A stretch of DNA of 39,987 nucleotides from Rhodococcus sp. ARC_M5 (GTDB lineage Bacteria; Actinomycetota; Actinomycetes; Mycobacteriales; Mycobacteriaceae), in contig NZ_JALGQE010000029.1 in NCBI RefSeq assembly GCF_022810405.1, positions 1-39,987 of the forward strand. Reading direction: 5' to 3'. Shown piece by piece: positions 7,353 through 14,409 of the stretch (positions are counted from its first letter, which is position 1; every line of letters starts with the position of its first letter). A program made the translations under genes and the position numbers. The notes below the pieces were generated by a model that did no database searches, was not told the origin of the DNA, and was given only the letters and a program-made list of their open reading frames with translations.

Positions 7353-7993
7353 CCGTCGACGCGGCCGAACACCACCGCCGCCAGGATGGTGTGGGCGCTG
7401 GCGATCACCGACTCCAGCGGCTCTGGCTCGGGGGAGAGCAGCCACTGCTGAGCGATGGTGAGGACCGCGCCCACCAGTCCCATCGCCAATGTTCGACGGT
7501 TGGGCCCGGCGAGACCGCGGCTGGACCCGACGGTGTCGGCCACCTGGAGCACCGTCGCGGAGAACGAGGTGGTGGTCTTGCGGTACAGCGCGTCGACGGT
7601 AGGCGATACGCCGAGGATTTCCACGAAAGCAATGCGAGCCGATTTCGGCTGCTCGGCGACGAACGTGAAGAAGCCGGTGAGGGCTCCGCGGAGCACTTGT
7701 TCGCTGGAGTCTTTTTCTGCGGCGGCTCCGGCCAGGATGTTCTCGCGCATGGCCTCGGTGGCGCGGGCATAGGTGGCCATCAGCAAGTCCTCGCTGTTGG
7801 TGAAGGACTCGTAGAAGTAGCGCTTGGTCAGCCCGGCCTCGTTGCACACCTTCTCCACCGTTGCGGTGCGGTAGCCGGTGGTGCCGAAGACCTCGACGGC
7901 TGCGTCGAGCAGGCGGATTCGACGTTCCTGCTGCCGCTGCTGCGGGTCGGCACCTCGGTAGGTGCGGCCGACTTCACTGTGATGCGTGGTCAC
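7349..7993 (-). CDS. TetR/AcrR-family repressor of the adjacent SDR-monooxygenase operon
   Basis: A 214-residue TetR-type protein. The helix-turn-helix lies at about residues 25-70, with the family signature RIRLLDAAVEVFGTTGY followed by TVEKVCNEAGLTKRYFYESF. The ligand-binding C-terminal domain is not diagnostic. It is divergent from the SDR-monooxygenase pair across 73 bp that holds a near-perfect 18-bp palindrome, so it probably represses that operon and itself. It does not resemble EthR beyond the common fold, although the monooxygenase resembles EthA. The GTG at 7993 was chosen because a promoter (TTGCAT, 17 bases, CAAGAT) ends exactly six bases before it; a longer ATG start at 8047 would lie upstream of that promoter. 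Confidence 0.88.
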   Translation of the reverse strand: MTTHHSEVGRTYRGADPQQRQQERRIRLLDAAVEVFGTTGYRTATVEKVCNEAGLTKRYFYESFTNSEDLLMATYARATEAMRENILAGAAAEKDSSEQVLRGALTGFFTFVAEQPKSARIAFVEILGVSPTVDALYRKTTTSFSATVLQVADTVGSSRGLAGPNRRTLAMGLVGAVLTIAQQWLLSPEPEPLESVIASAHTILAAVVFGRVDG

Positions 7994-7999
7994 ACACAG

Positions 8000-8031
8000 A
8001 TCTTGACACCGCTCGGTATCAGATGCAAAGT
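8000..8031. promoter_or_regulatory. Palindromic TetR operator inside overlapping divergent promoters
   Basis: TGACACCG (8004-8011) and CGGTATCA (8014-8021) form an 18-bp near-palindrome around the central CT, with one mismatched pair in the arms. Forward promoter: TTGACA (8003-8008), 17 bases, CAAAGT (8026-8031). Reverse promoter for tetR: TTGCAT (8028-8023), 17 bases, CAAGAT (8005-8000). The palindrome overlaps the forward -35 and fills the reverse spacer, so one bound repressor could close both. Size and position match typical TetR sites. Confidence 0.75.
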
Positions 8032-8066
8032 GTTCGCAGACAAGCATTCCGATCGAGGGGGAGTAC

Positions 8067-8933
8067 ATGGCGGCGTCGACGCTACGCAACAAGGTCGTTC
8101 TGATCACCGGAGCAGCACGTGGAATCGGTGCCGCAACGGCGCGCGACCTGGCAGGCAAAGGTGCACAGCTGATTCTCGTCGACGTCGACGAAGCCCCACT
8201 TGTTGAGCTCGCGACCCAGCTGAAGGCCGAGGCGTTCGTCGCCGACGTACGAAATCTCGACGACATGCAGCGCGCCGTCGACGGCGGAATCGAGGCGTTC
8301 GGCGGCATCGATCTGGTGCTCGCCAATGCCGGAATCGCCAGCTACGGATCGATCATGCAGGTCGATCCCGCCACATTCCAACGGGTCATGGACATCAACG
8401 TGATGGGCGTGTTCAACACCGTCCGCGCGGCCTTGCCGTCGCTCATCGAACGCAACGGCTACATCCTCGTCGTCTCCTCGCTGGCGGCGTTCACCCCGTG
8501 CCCGGGCCTGGCGGCGTACAACGCCGGTAAGGCTGCAGCAGAACACTTTGCGAACGCCCTCCGCCTCGAGGTCAACTACCGCGGCGTCGACGTCGGCTCC
8601 GCCCACATGGCGTGGATCGACACGCCGATGGTGCAGGACGCCAAATCCGATCTCACGGCATTCCAGGATCTGCTCGCGGTGCTCCCCGGGCCGCTCGGCA
8701 AGACGATGACCGTCGAGCAGTGCGTCGACGCGTTCGTCGACGGCCTGGCCAAGCGCAAGCGTCGCGTCTACGTACCGCGGTGGGTGGGTGCAGCGTCGTG
8801 GTTCAAGGCCGTCATCACCTCGCGGGTCGGTGATCGCAGCATGCTCGAGCACGTGCCGACGATCCTGCCCAAGATGGACGAAGAAGTAGCGCGCCTCGGT
8901 AGGTCCGAGAGCGCTCGCAACAAGACCAGCTGA
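8067..8933 (+). CDS. Short-chain dehydrogenase/reductase (classical SDR)
   Basis: A 288-residue classical SDR. The cofactor loop is TGAARGIG (14-21), the structural NAG is at 87-89, and the catalytic Ser138, Tyr151 and Lys155 are in place (VVSSLAA and YNAGK). An acidic residue ends the second strand (VDVDE, about 39-42), which favours NAD+ over NADP+. The C-terminal tail after residue 230 is basic and longer than average. It leads an operon with the EthA-type monooxygenase (26-base gap), so a likely pair of steps is alcohol to ketone by this enzyme, then ketone to ester by the monooxygenase. GGGGGAG precedes the ATG. Confidence 0.9.
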   Translation: MAASTLRNKVVLITGAARGIGAATARDLAGKGAQLILVDVDEAPLVELATQLKAEAFVADVRNLDDMQRAVDGGIEAFGGIDLVLANAGIASYGSIMQVDPATFQRVMDINVMGVFNTVRAALPSLIERNGYILVVSSLAAFTPCPGLAAYNAGKAAAEHFANALRLEVNYRGVDVGSAHMAWIDTPMVQDAKSDLTAFQDLLAVLPGPLGKTMTVEQCVDAFVDGLAKRKRRVYVPRWVGAASWFKAVITSRVGDRSMLEHVPTILPKMDEEVARLGRSESARNKTS

Positions 8934-8959
8934 CCCCCACCGAAGGAATCGTTGCTGAT

Positions 8960-10450
8960 ATGACTGCCGTATCGACCACCCCCGACGTCGATGTCCTCAT
9001 CATCGGTGCCGGCCTGTCCGGGATCGGGGCCGCGCGCCACCTCGGGCACGACCTGCCCGCTAAGACCTACGCCATTCTGGAGAGCCGCGGGGCAATCGGC
9101 GGTACGTGGGATCTGTTCCGGTACCCCGGAATTCGCTCCGATTCCGACATGTACACCCTCGGCTACAGCTTCAAGCCCTGGATGGGTGAGAAATCCATCG
9201 CCGACGGCACCGACATTCGCAACTACATCGTCGAAACCGCGCGAGAAGCAGGCGTCGACAAGCATATTCGGTTCCATCACAAGGTCGTCGCGCTCGAATG
9301 GTCCAGCGAACAGCAGTTCTGGACGGTGACGGCGCACCGCAGCGACACGAACCAGACCGTCACGATCACCGCGTCGTTCGTGTTCTCCTGCAGCGGCTAC
9401 TACAACTACGACAAGGGTTTCAGCCCTGAGTTCGCAGGCCAGGAGAACTTCGGTGGTCAGGTGATCCACCCGCAGCACTGGCCGGAGGATCTGGACTACT
9501 CCGGCAAGAAGATCGTCGTGATCGGTAGCGGCGCAACGGCAATCACGTTGGCCCCCAACCTGGCTCGCGGCGCCGAGCATGTCACGCTGCTGCAGCGCTC
9601 GCCGAGCTACATCCTGTCGCTGCCGTCCAAGGATCCGATCGCGCAGACGCTACGGAAGCGGCTGCCGAAGAAGCTGGCGTACAGCGTGACTCGGCTCAAG
9701 AACGTGTCGATGGCGATGCTGATCTTCACGTTGAGCCAGAAGTACCCCGAGTTCATGAAGAAGCGGATCCGGAAGCTGCAGGAGGGGTGGCTGCCGAAGG
9801 GATACGACCTCGACACCCACTTCACCCCGTCGTACAACCCATGGGACCAGCGCCTGTGCCTGGTGCCCGACAACGACCTGTTCCGCTCTATCCGCAAGGA
9901 CGAGGTCTCGATCGTCACCGATCACATCGACAGCTTCACCGAGACCGGTCTGCAGTTGAAGTCCGGCCAGCACCTCGACGCCGATATCGTCGTCACTGCA
10001 ACGGGATTGAACTTGTCTGCACTCGGCGGCGCGACCTTCCGCGTCGACGGTAAGGACGTGGATCTGCCCAGCACCATGGCGTACAAGGGCATGATGCTCA
10101 CCGGAATCCCCAACTTCGCCTTCGTTGTCGGATACACCAACGCGTCGTGGACGCTCAAAGCCGACATGGTCTCGAACTACGTCATGCGACTTCTCGCTCA
10201 CATGGACGAGAACGGGTACAGCACCGTCGAGCTCGAACGGGATCCGTCCGTGGACGAGGAACCGTTCCTGGATTTCGCCGCCGGCTACGTACTGCGGGCC
10301 GTGGACAACTTCCCGAGGCAGGGCAGCGAAACTCCGTGGAAGCTGCGGATGAACTACTTCCGGGACCTGCCGGTGCTGCGCTACGGCAAGGTCGTGGACA
10401 AGGCCATGAAGTTCGGCCGTCCCCGGTCGAAGGTCTCCGTCGGATCCTGA
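8960..10450 (+). CDS. EthA-type flavin-containing Baeyer-Villiger monooxygenase
   Basis: A 496-residue type I Baeyer-Villiger monooxygenase. The FAD Rossmann motif GAGLSG is at 16-21, the NADPH motif GSGATA at 189-194, and the family fingerprint F-x-G-x3-H-x3-W is at 164-174 (FGGQVIHPQHW). Long blocks recall M. tuberculosis EthA, for example FRYPGIRSDSDMYTLG, NPWDQRLCLVP and VGYTNASWTLKAD. Such enzymes use NADPH and O2 to convert ketones to esters or lactones, and EthA also activates thioamide drugs. The SDR just upstream would supply the ketone. The regulator next door is a TetR protein unlike EthR. GAAGGA lies 12 bases before the ATG, longer than ideal. Orthology to EthA rather than paralogy is not settled. 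Confidence 0.92.
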   Translation: MTAVSTTPDVDVLIIGAGLSGIGAARHLGHDLPAKTYAILESRGAIGGTWDLFRYPGIRSDSDMYTLGYSFKPWMGEKSIADGTDIRNYIVETAREAGVDKHIRFHHKVVALEWSSEQQFWTVTAHRSDTNQTVTITASFVFSCSGYYNYDKGFSPEFAGQENFGGQVIHPQHWPEDLDYSGKKIVVIGSGATAITLAPNLARGAEHVTLLQRSPSYILSLPSKDPIAQTLRKRLPKKLAYSVTRLKNVSMAMLIFTLSQKYPEFMKKRIRKLQEGWLPKGYDLDTHFTPSYNPWDQRLCLVPDNDLFRSIRKDEVSIVTDHIDSFTETGLQLKSGQHLDADIVVTATGLNLSALGGATFRVDGKDVDLPSTMAYKGMMLTGIPNFAFVVGYTNASWTLKADMVSNYVMRLLAHMDENGYSTVELERDPSVDEEPFLDFAAGYVLRAVDNFPRQGSETPWKLRMNYFRDLPVLRYGKVVDKAMKFGRPRSKVSVGS

Positions 10451-10487
10451 CGGGAATAGATCGAGTCGGGAATCGTTTGTTCCGGAC

Positions 10488-11147
10488 ATGAAAATTGGCA
10501 TCATCGGAAGTGGATTCATCGGCGGGACGCTCGTGCGTCGTTTGACGGCGCTCGGTCACGAGGTTCGGTTCTCCAACTCGCGTGATCCGGAGACTCTCGC
10601 GGACCTGGCGGCAGAAACCGGAGCGACCGCGGTGTGGGCCGCGGATGCCGCGGAGGATGCCGACCTCGTGATTCTGAGTATCCCGCAGAAGAACGTTTCG
10701 GATCTCGCTCCAGGAATCACCAGTGCTCGCAAGGCCGGAGCGCCGATCATCGAGACGAACAACTACTACCCGCAGCAGCGCGACGGGCTGATCGAGGAGG
10801 TCGAAGGCGGAACACCCGAAAGCGTCTGGGTGGCCCAACAACTCGGTGAGCCGGTGATCAAGGCGTTCAACGGAATCTACTGGAAGCACCTGCTGAAGAA
10901 GGGTGTGCCGGCCGGGACCGACGGTCGCATCGCGCTTCCGATCGCAGGCAACGACGCAGATTCGAAGAAGTTCGTGTTCTCGGTGATCGACGAGCTCGGT
11001 TTCGATCCGGTCGACGCCGGCACCCTCGAAGAGTCCTGGCGACAGCAGCCGGGAACACCCTCGTACGGCAAAGATTTCGGCGTCGACGCCCTCGTCGAGG
11101 CGCTGGGGCAGGCCACCGAAGAACGCAGCGCGGAGTGGAAGGCCTGA
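10488..11147 (+). CDS. NADPH-dependent F420-reductase-like oxidoreductase
   Basis: A 219-residue protein with an N-terminal dinucleotide-binding fold, MKIGIIGSGFIGGTL, whose G-x-G-x2-G is at residues 7-12, followed by SNSRDPETL (29-37), the region that in F420-dependent NADP reductases binds the NADP phosphate. The family (F420_oxidored) includes F420:NADP+ oxidoreductases and proteins that act on other substrates, such as STEAP-like reductases. Whether this one uses F420 cannot be read from the sequence. It follows the monooxygenase by 37 bases on the same strand, so it may be co-transcribed and supply NADPH or reduced cofactor, but that is inference. Confidence 0.8.
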   Translation: MKIGIIGSGFIGGTLVRRLTALGHEVRFSNSRDPETLADLAAETGATAVWAADAAEDADLVILSIPQKNVSDLAPGITSARKAGAPIIETNNYYPQQRDGLIEEVEGGTPESVWVAQQLGEPVIKAFNGIYWKHLLKKGVPAGTDGRIALPIAGNDADSKKFVFSVIDELGFDPVDAGTLEESWRQQPGTPSYGKDFGVDALVEALGQATEERSAEWKA

Positions 11148-11162
11148 GCCTCGGTTCTCGGT

Positions 11163-11190
11163 CTACCTGACGCGGCAGCTACCTGACGCG
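11163..11190. repeat. 12-bp direct repeat at the emfourin stop codon
   Basis: CTACCTGACGCG occurs at 11163-11174 and again at 11179-11190, a 16-base period. The right copy contains the TAG stop of the emfourin gene on the minus strand, and the left copy repeats the same last codons and stop just downstream. This looks like a small tandem duplication at the gene end. Confidence 0.6.
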
Positions 11191-11460
11191 ACCCTCGCGG
11201 AGTGTGCGCTCCGCGAGGTCGCGAAGCGGTCCGGTCAGATTCGAATCCCCGACTCGGCACGAGTGCCCGCCCACCGACACGCTCCAGACGAAGGTGTCGC
11301 GGGCGTGGGACTCGGCCGCGTCGGTGGCCTGCTGATCGGCGATGTACGGCTGTGCGGCCTCGACCAACGACTGCCATTCCGGCTCGTCGGTCTCGACCAC
11401 TCCACGCTTGGACATCCCGGCGACGCCGCCGGTTCGCAGTACCTCGATGCGCAGGCTCAT
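11179..11460 (-). CDS. Emfourin (protealysin-type M4 peptidase inhibitor)
   Basis: A 93-residue protein encoded 10 bases downstream of an M4 peptidase gene on the same strand. It shows the emfourin pattern: MSLRIEVLRTGGVAG at the N-terminus with the Gly-Gly near residue 11, then DTFVWSVSVGG in the C-terminal half. Emfourins bind and inhibit protealysin-like peptidases from the same operon, with the N-terminal Gly-Gly loop approaching the active site. The operon arrangement here matches that of known pairs. GAGGG lies just before the ATG. The 3' end of the gene contains a strong hairpin (11193-11218). Confidence 0.85.
   Translation of the reverse strand: MSLRIEVLRTGGVAGMSKRGVVETDEPEWQSLVEAAQPYIADQQATDAAESHARDTFVWSVSVGGHSCRVGDSNLTGPLRDLAERTLREGRVR
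11193..11218. terminator. Ten-base-pair hairpin within the 3' end of the emfourin gene
   Basis: CCTCGCGGAG (11193-11202) and CTCCGCGAGG (11209-11218) are perfect inverted repeats with a six-base loop. The hairpin lies inside the last codons of the minus-strand emfourin gene and faces the end of the convergent F420-reductase-like gene. It could terminate transcripts from that gene before they run antisense through the peptidase operon. Confidence 0.5.
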
Positions 11461-11470
11461 CTGCCCTCGA

Positions 11471-12544
11471 TCACACCCGATCGTCGCTCGGTCTCCGTGT
11501 TGTCTTCACTCCCACGGTAGACCAGCCCGTGGCCACGGCCTCGGAAACGTCGGAGCCGGCTCCGAATCGCTTGTTCGCCGCCGCGATCGTTGCGGCGGAG
11601 AAGCCGGCGAAATCGACTGTCGGGGAAAGTCCGCCGATGGTCATCGTGTCGAACCAGACCTGCCCGACGCGATCCCAGGCAGGACCACCGAGCGTGGTGG
11701 CGGCAACGGCGAACGCGCGATTGGGGATACCCGAATTGATGTGCACCCCGCCGTCGTCCTCGGTGGTGACGACGAAATCGGCCATGCTGGCGGGCTGCGG
11801 ATCCTTGCCGAGTACGTCGTCGTCGTAGGCGGTGCCGGGCTCGAGGAGCGAGCGCAACGCCTTGCCCTGCACTGCGGGCAGGAACAGGCCTTCGCCGATG
11901 AGCCACGACGCGTCCTCGGCGTTCTGCTTCGCGGTGTACTGCTCGACGAGTGCGCCGAAGACGTCGGAGATCGACTCGTTCAGTGCGCCGGCCTGATCCT
12001 TGTACTCGAGCGGAGTGGTGTACTGCGTGAACCCGTGGGCCAGTTCGTGCGCGATGACGCCGAGTGAGACGGTGAAGCGAGCGAACACCTCGCCGTCACC
12101 GTCGCCGAACACCATGCGCGAGCCGTCCCAGAACGCGTTGTCGTAGTCCTGCCCGTAGTGCACCGTCGCGTCGAGGGGCAGGCCGCTGCCGTCGAGACTC
12201 GAGTAGCCGTAGACGTCGTCGAAGAACGCATAGGTGGCACCGAGGCCGTCGTACGCCTCGTCGGTGGCGGCATCTCCGGTGGGATCCTCGCCTTCGGCTC
12301 GTACCTGCTGGCCGGGTAGATCACGAGTGGACTTCGCGTCGGAGATGGTGCGTTCGAGGGTGCCGCCGGTGCGCGGAGCGATGGCGGTGCGCGCCTGGAC
12401 GACTTCTCGTCCGGCCCGCATCTCGCGGTCGGCCAGCAGAGTCGCTCGGGCCCCAGCTCCTTGGAGCCGCTCGAGCAGAAACGGTGGAACGACACCATGG
12501 AATTGGAGCCTGCGGAATGATCCGGAATTGGCAAGTGACGTCAT
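11471..12544 (-). CDS. M4-family metallopeptidase, protealysin-like
   Basis: A 357-residue zinc peptidase of the thermolysin family. The zinc motif HELAH is at residues 166-170, the third ligand Glu190 lies in NESISDVFG, and His268 in VHINSGIPN matches the family's catalytic histidine. The N-terminal propeptide is short (about 60-70 residues) and begins with the protealysin-type PPFLLERL motif (20-27), not the long FTP-PepSY propeptide of secreted thermolysins. No signal peptide is visible, as in protealysins. The ATG at 12544 was chosen because AGGGGG precedes it and the PPF motif then falls at the usual place. It heads an operon with its emfourin inhibitor. Confidence 0.92.
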   Translation of the reverse strand: MTSLANSGSFRRLQFHGVVPPFLLERLQGAGARATLLADREMRAGREVVQARTAIAPRTGGTLERTISDAKSTRDLPGQQVRAEGEDPTGDAATDEAYDGLGATYAFFDDVYGYSSLDGSGLPLDATVHYGQDYDNAFWDGSRMVFGDGDGEVFARFTVSLGVIAHELAHGFTQYTTPLEYKDQAGALNESISDVFGALVEQYTAKQNAEDASWLIGEGLFLPAVQGKALRSLLEPGTAYDDDVLGKDPQPASMADFVVTTEDDGGVHINSGIPNRAFAVAATTLGGPAWDRVGQVWFDTMTIGGLSPTVDFAGFSAATIAAANKRFGAGSDVSEAVATGWSTVGVKTTRRPSDDRV

Positions 12545-12638
12545 ACGCGGTGACCCCCTAGGTCCGTGGCATGTGCGGTGGTACGTGGTTCCCAGTGTGC
12601 CCGAGGGGACCGACAATTCTCGTTCCGCGGCGCAGAGT

Positions 12639-13388
12639 TCACTCGCGCAGCGTCGACAGATCTACGCTGTCCACCTCGCTCGGGGGACGCAGTGCGGTGA
12701 CGGTCGCCCAGTTCCGGGCCAGCAAGGAGGCGTCGGAATCGTCGTCCTCGGCCTGGATCTCGTCGAACCGGACGGTGACGAAATCCTCTCCGCGATCTCC
12801 TATTTCGGCCTGCACCGCGCCGTAGCGAGCCAGCGAAGCCGGAACGATCCCGGCGAAGTCCGCGAGGGGAACGTCGGGAATGTTGACGTTGACCACGGCA
12901 TCGACGGTCAGGTGGGCAATCATCCATGTCGCGGCCAGGTGTGCGACGTGTTCGGCGGTCTCCCAGTGCGACGGCCGACTGGCGATCGACGACAGCGCCA
13001 TGGCGGGCACTCCGTGCGTCAGGGCCGTCAACGCCGCTCCTACCGTTCCCGAATGCAGTACGGCGGCACCGGTATTGGGGCCGTGATTGATACCCGAGAG
13101 TACGAGGTCCGGTGCGTCGCCGAAGGCCCCTCTCGTGGCGACGAACGCGATGAGGGCGGGCGAGGCCTGCACCGCATGAGCCGTCACCTCGGGGAGTCCC
13201 TCGATCTCGGTCAGCTCGATACCGAGGTGGTCGTCGACGCCCATCCCCGTCAACGACGCGCTGGCACCACTGCGCTCCTCGTGGGGCGCGGCCACCACGA
13301 CGTCGAGGCCGGCATCGAGGGCCACTCGTGCCAGCAAGGCGATGCCTGCGCTGTGCACGCCGTCGTCATTGGTGATCAGGGCCCTCAT
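12639..13388 (-). CDS. surE: 5'/3'-nucleotidase SurE
   Basis: A 249-residue SurE-family phosphatase. The N-terminal metal-binding motif NDDG is at residues 7-10 (MRALITNDDG), the Ser/Asn ligand region SGINHGPNTG is near 97-106, and HSGTVGAALT follows. SurE is a metal-dependent, cytosolic phosphatase that removes phosphate from nucleoside 5'- and 3'-monophosphates and short polyphosphate. It overlaps the upstream PfkB-type kinase gene by four bases (ATGA, 13385-13388), so the kinase and the phosphatase are translationally coupled. The protein is unusually acidic near its C-terminus (QAEDDDSDAS). Confidence 0.92.
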   Translation of the reverse strand: MRALITNDDGVHSAGIALLARVALDAGLDVVVAAPHEERSGASASLTGMGVDDHLGIELTEIEGLPEVTAHAVQASPALIAFVATRGAFGDAPDLVLSGINHGPNTGAAVLHSGTVGAALTALTHGVPAMALSSIASRPSHWETAEHVAHLAATWMIAHLTVDAVVNVNIPDVPLADFAGIVPASLARYGAVQAEIGDRGEDFVTVRFDEIQAEDDDSDASLLARNWATVTALRPPSEVDSVDLSTLRE

Positions 13389-14338
13389 TTCTTGCCTGCC
13401 TTCTCGAACGGACGTACTTCGACCGAATCGGTGAGTCCGAGAACCAGGTCTTTTCGGCCGCTACCGAGGCCGCGGCGGGTCACGTTGGCGGTGCCCGCGC
13501 CTCCACCCAGGCGTAGCGATTCCTGCATGGACATTCCCTGGGCCAGGCCGGCGGCGATTCCGGCGCTCATGGAATCGCCTGCGCCGTGGTGGTCGACCAT
13601 CTGCAGAGCCGGGGTGACGATTTCGAGCACGTCTCCGTCCACCAGTGCCAGCGCGGGATCTCCCGCACGTGAAATCACGACCACCTCGGCACCGTCGTCG
13701 TGCATCTTTCTCATCGAATCGATCAGGTGCTTCGGATCTTCGGACTCGGCTCCGCCGTCGGCGATGAGATCCTCGTGACTGACCTTGAGCACGGTGATGC
13801 CGCCGGCGAGAGCAGCCTGCATGGTCGGGCCCGACAGGTCGGCGACCACCGGGACGTTCAGCGCGCGAAGGTCTGCGCACAGCCGCTCGTACACCTCGGC
13901 GGGCACGATGTCGTCGGCATGCGGACCGCCGAGGATGGCGACGTCGCTGCGGGCACCGGTAGCGAGTGCCGCGCCGAACAGATCGTCGAGCGCGTGCCTG
14001 GCCAGCGGCGGCGGATCCACCGTGGCCAGTACCTCGCGCTCCCCGCTTCGGCGATCGTGCACGTAGGAACCACTTTCCTGGCCGATATCGACGGAGACGA
14101 CGGAGATGCCCTCACTCTCGACGATGCCGCGCAACACGGCACCGATCTCGCCGCCGAACACACCGGCAAGCGTGACGTCGAGACCGAGCACCGATGCCAT
14201 CCGCGCGATCCAGTGCCCCTGACCGCCTGCGTGCACATGCAGTTCGGTACTGCCGTTCGGAGCGGCGTCGAGGGTCACCGTCAGAAGCGGAGACGGTGCG
14301 AAAACGAGCGCGCTGGGTGTACGAGAGGAGGGAGGCAC
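13385..14338 (-). CDS. PfkB-family carbohydrate kinase
   Basis: A 317-residue ribokinase/PfkB-type kinase. The C-terminal signature with the catalytic base is DHHGAGDSMSAGIAAG (about 237-252), and the N-terminal substrate region reads HVHAGGQGHWIARMASVLG, similar to the GGxGxN segment of 1-phosphofructokinase/tagatose kinases but with GGQGHW in place of GGNGAN. That change leaves the substrate uncertain. The kinase phosphorylates a sugar or nucleoside hydroxyl with ATP. The start is a GTG at 14338 with no clear ribosome-binding site. It overlaps surE by four bases, an unusual pairing of a kinase with a nucleotidase. Confidence 0.85.
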   Translation of the reverse strand: MPPSSRTPSALVFAPSPLLTVTLDAAPNGSTELHVHAGGQGHWIARMASVLGLDVTLAGVFGGEIGAVLRGIVESEGISVVSVDIGQESGSYVHDRRSGEREVLATVDPPPLARHALDDLFGAALATGARSDVAILGGPHADDIVPAEVYERLCADLRALNVPVVADLSGPTMQAALAGGITVLKVSHEDLIADGGAESEDPKHLIDSMRKMHDDGAEVVVISRAGDPALALVDGDVLEIVTPALQMVDHHGAGDSMSAGIAAGLAQGMSMQESLRLGGGAGTANVTRRGLGSGRKDLVLGLTDSVEVRPFEKAGKK

Positions 14339-14409
14339 CGAGTGCGAATGCCCGATTTGTAAGGTCCGAAACGGATAGGGCGGGACAGTGCCGGTCGAGG
14401 ATGTCTTCC

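Noticed and set aside
7994..8326. Longer N-terminus for the TetR protein
   Set aside because: It would run through the operator and promoter region and into the divergent SDR gene; TetR proteins rarely carry such extensions.
8960..10450. Firm assignment of the symbol ethA
   Set aside because: The similarity is recalled, not computed, and Mycobacteriales carry many paralogous Baeyer-Villiger monooxygenases; orthology needs a phylogeny.
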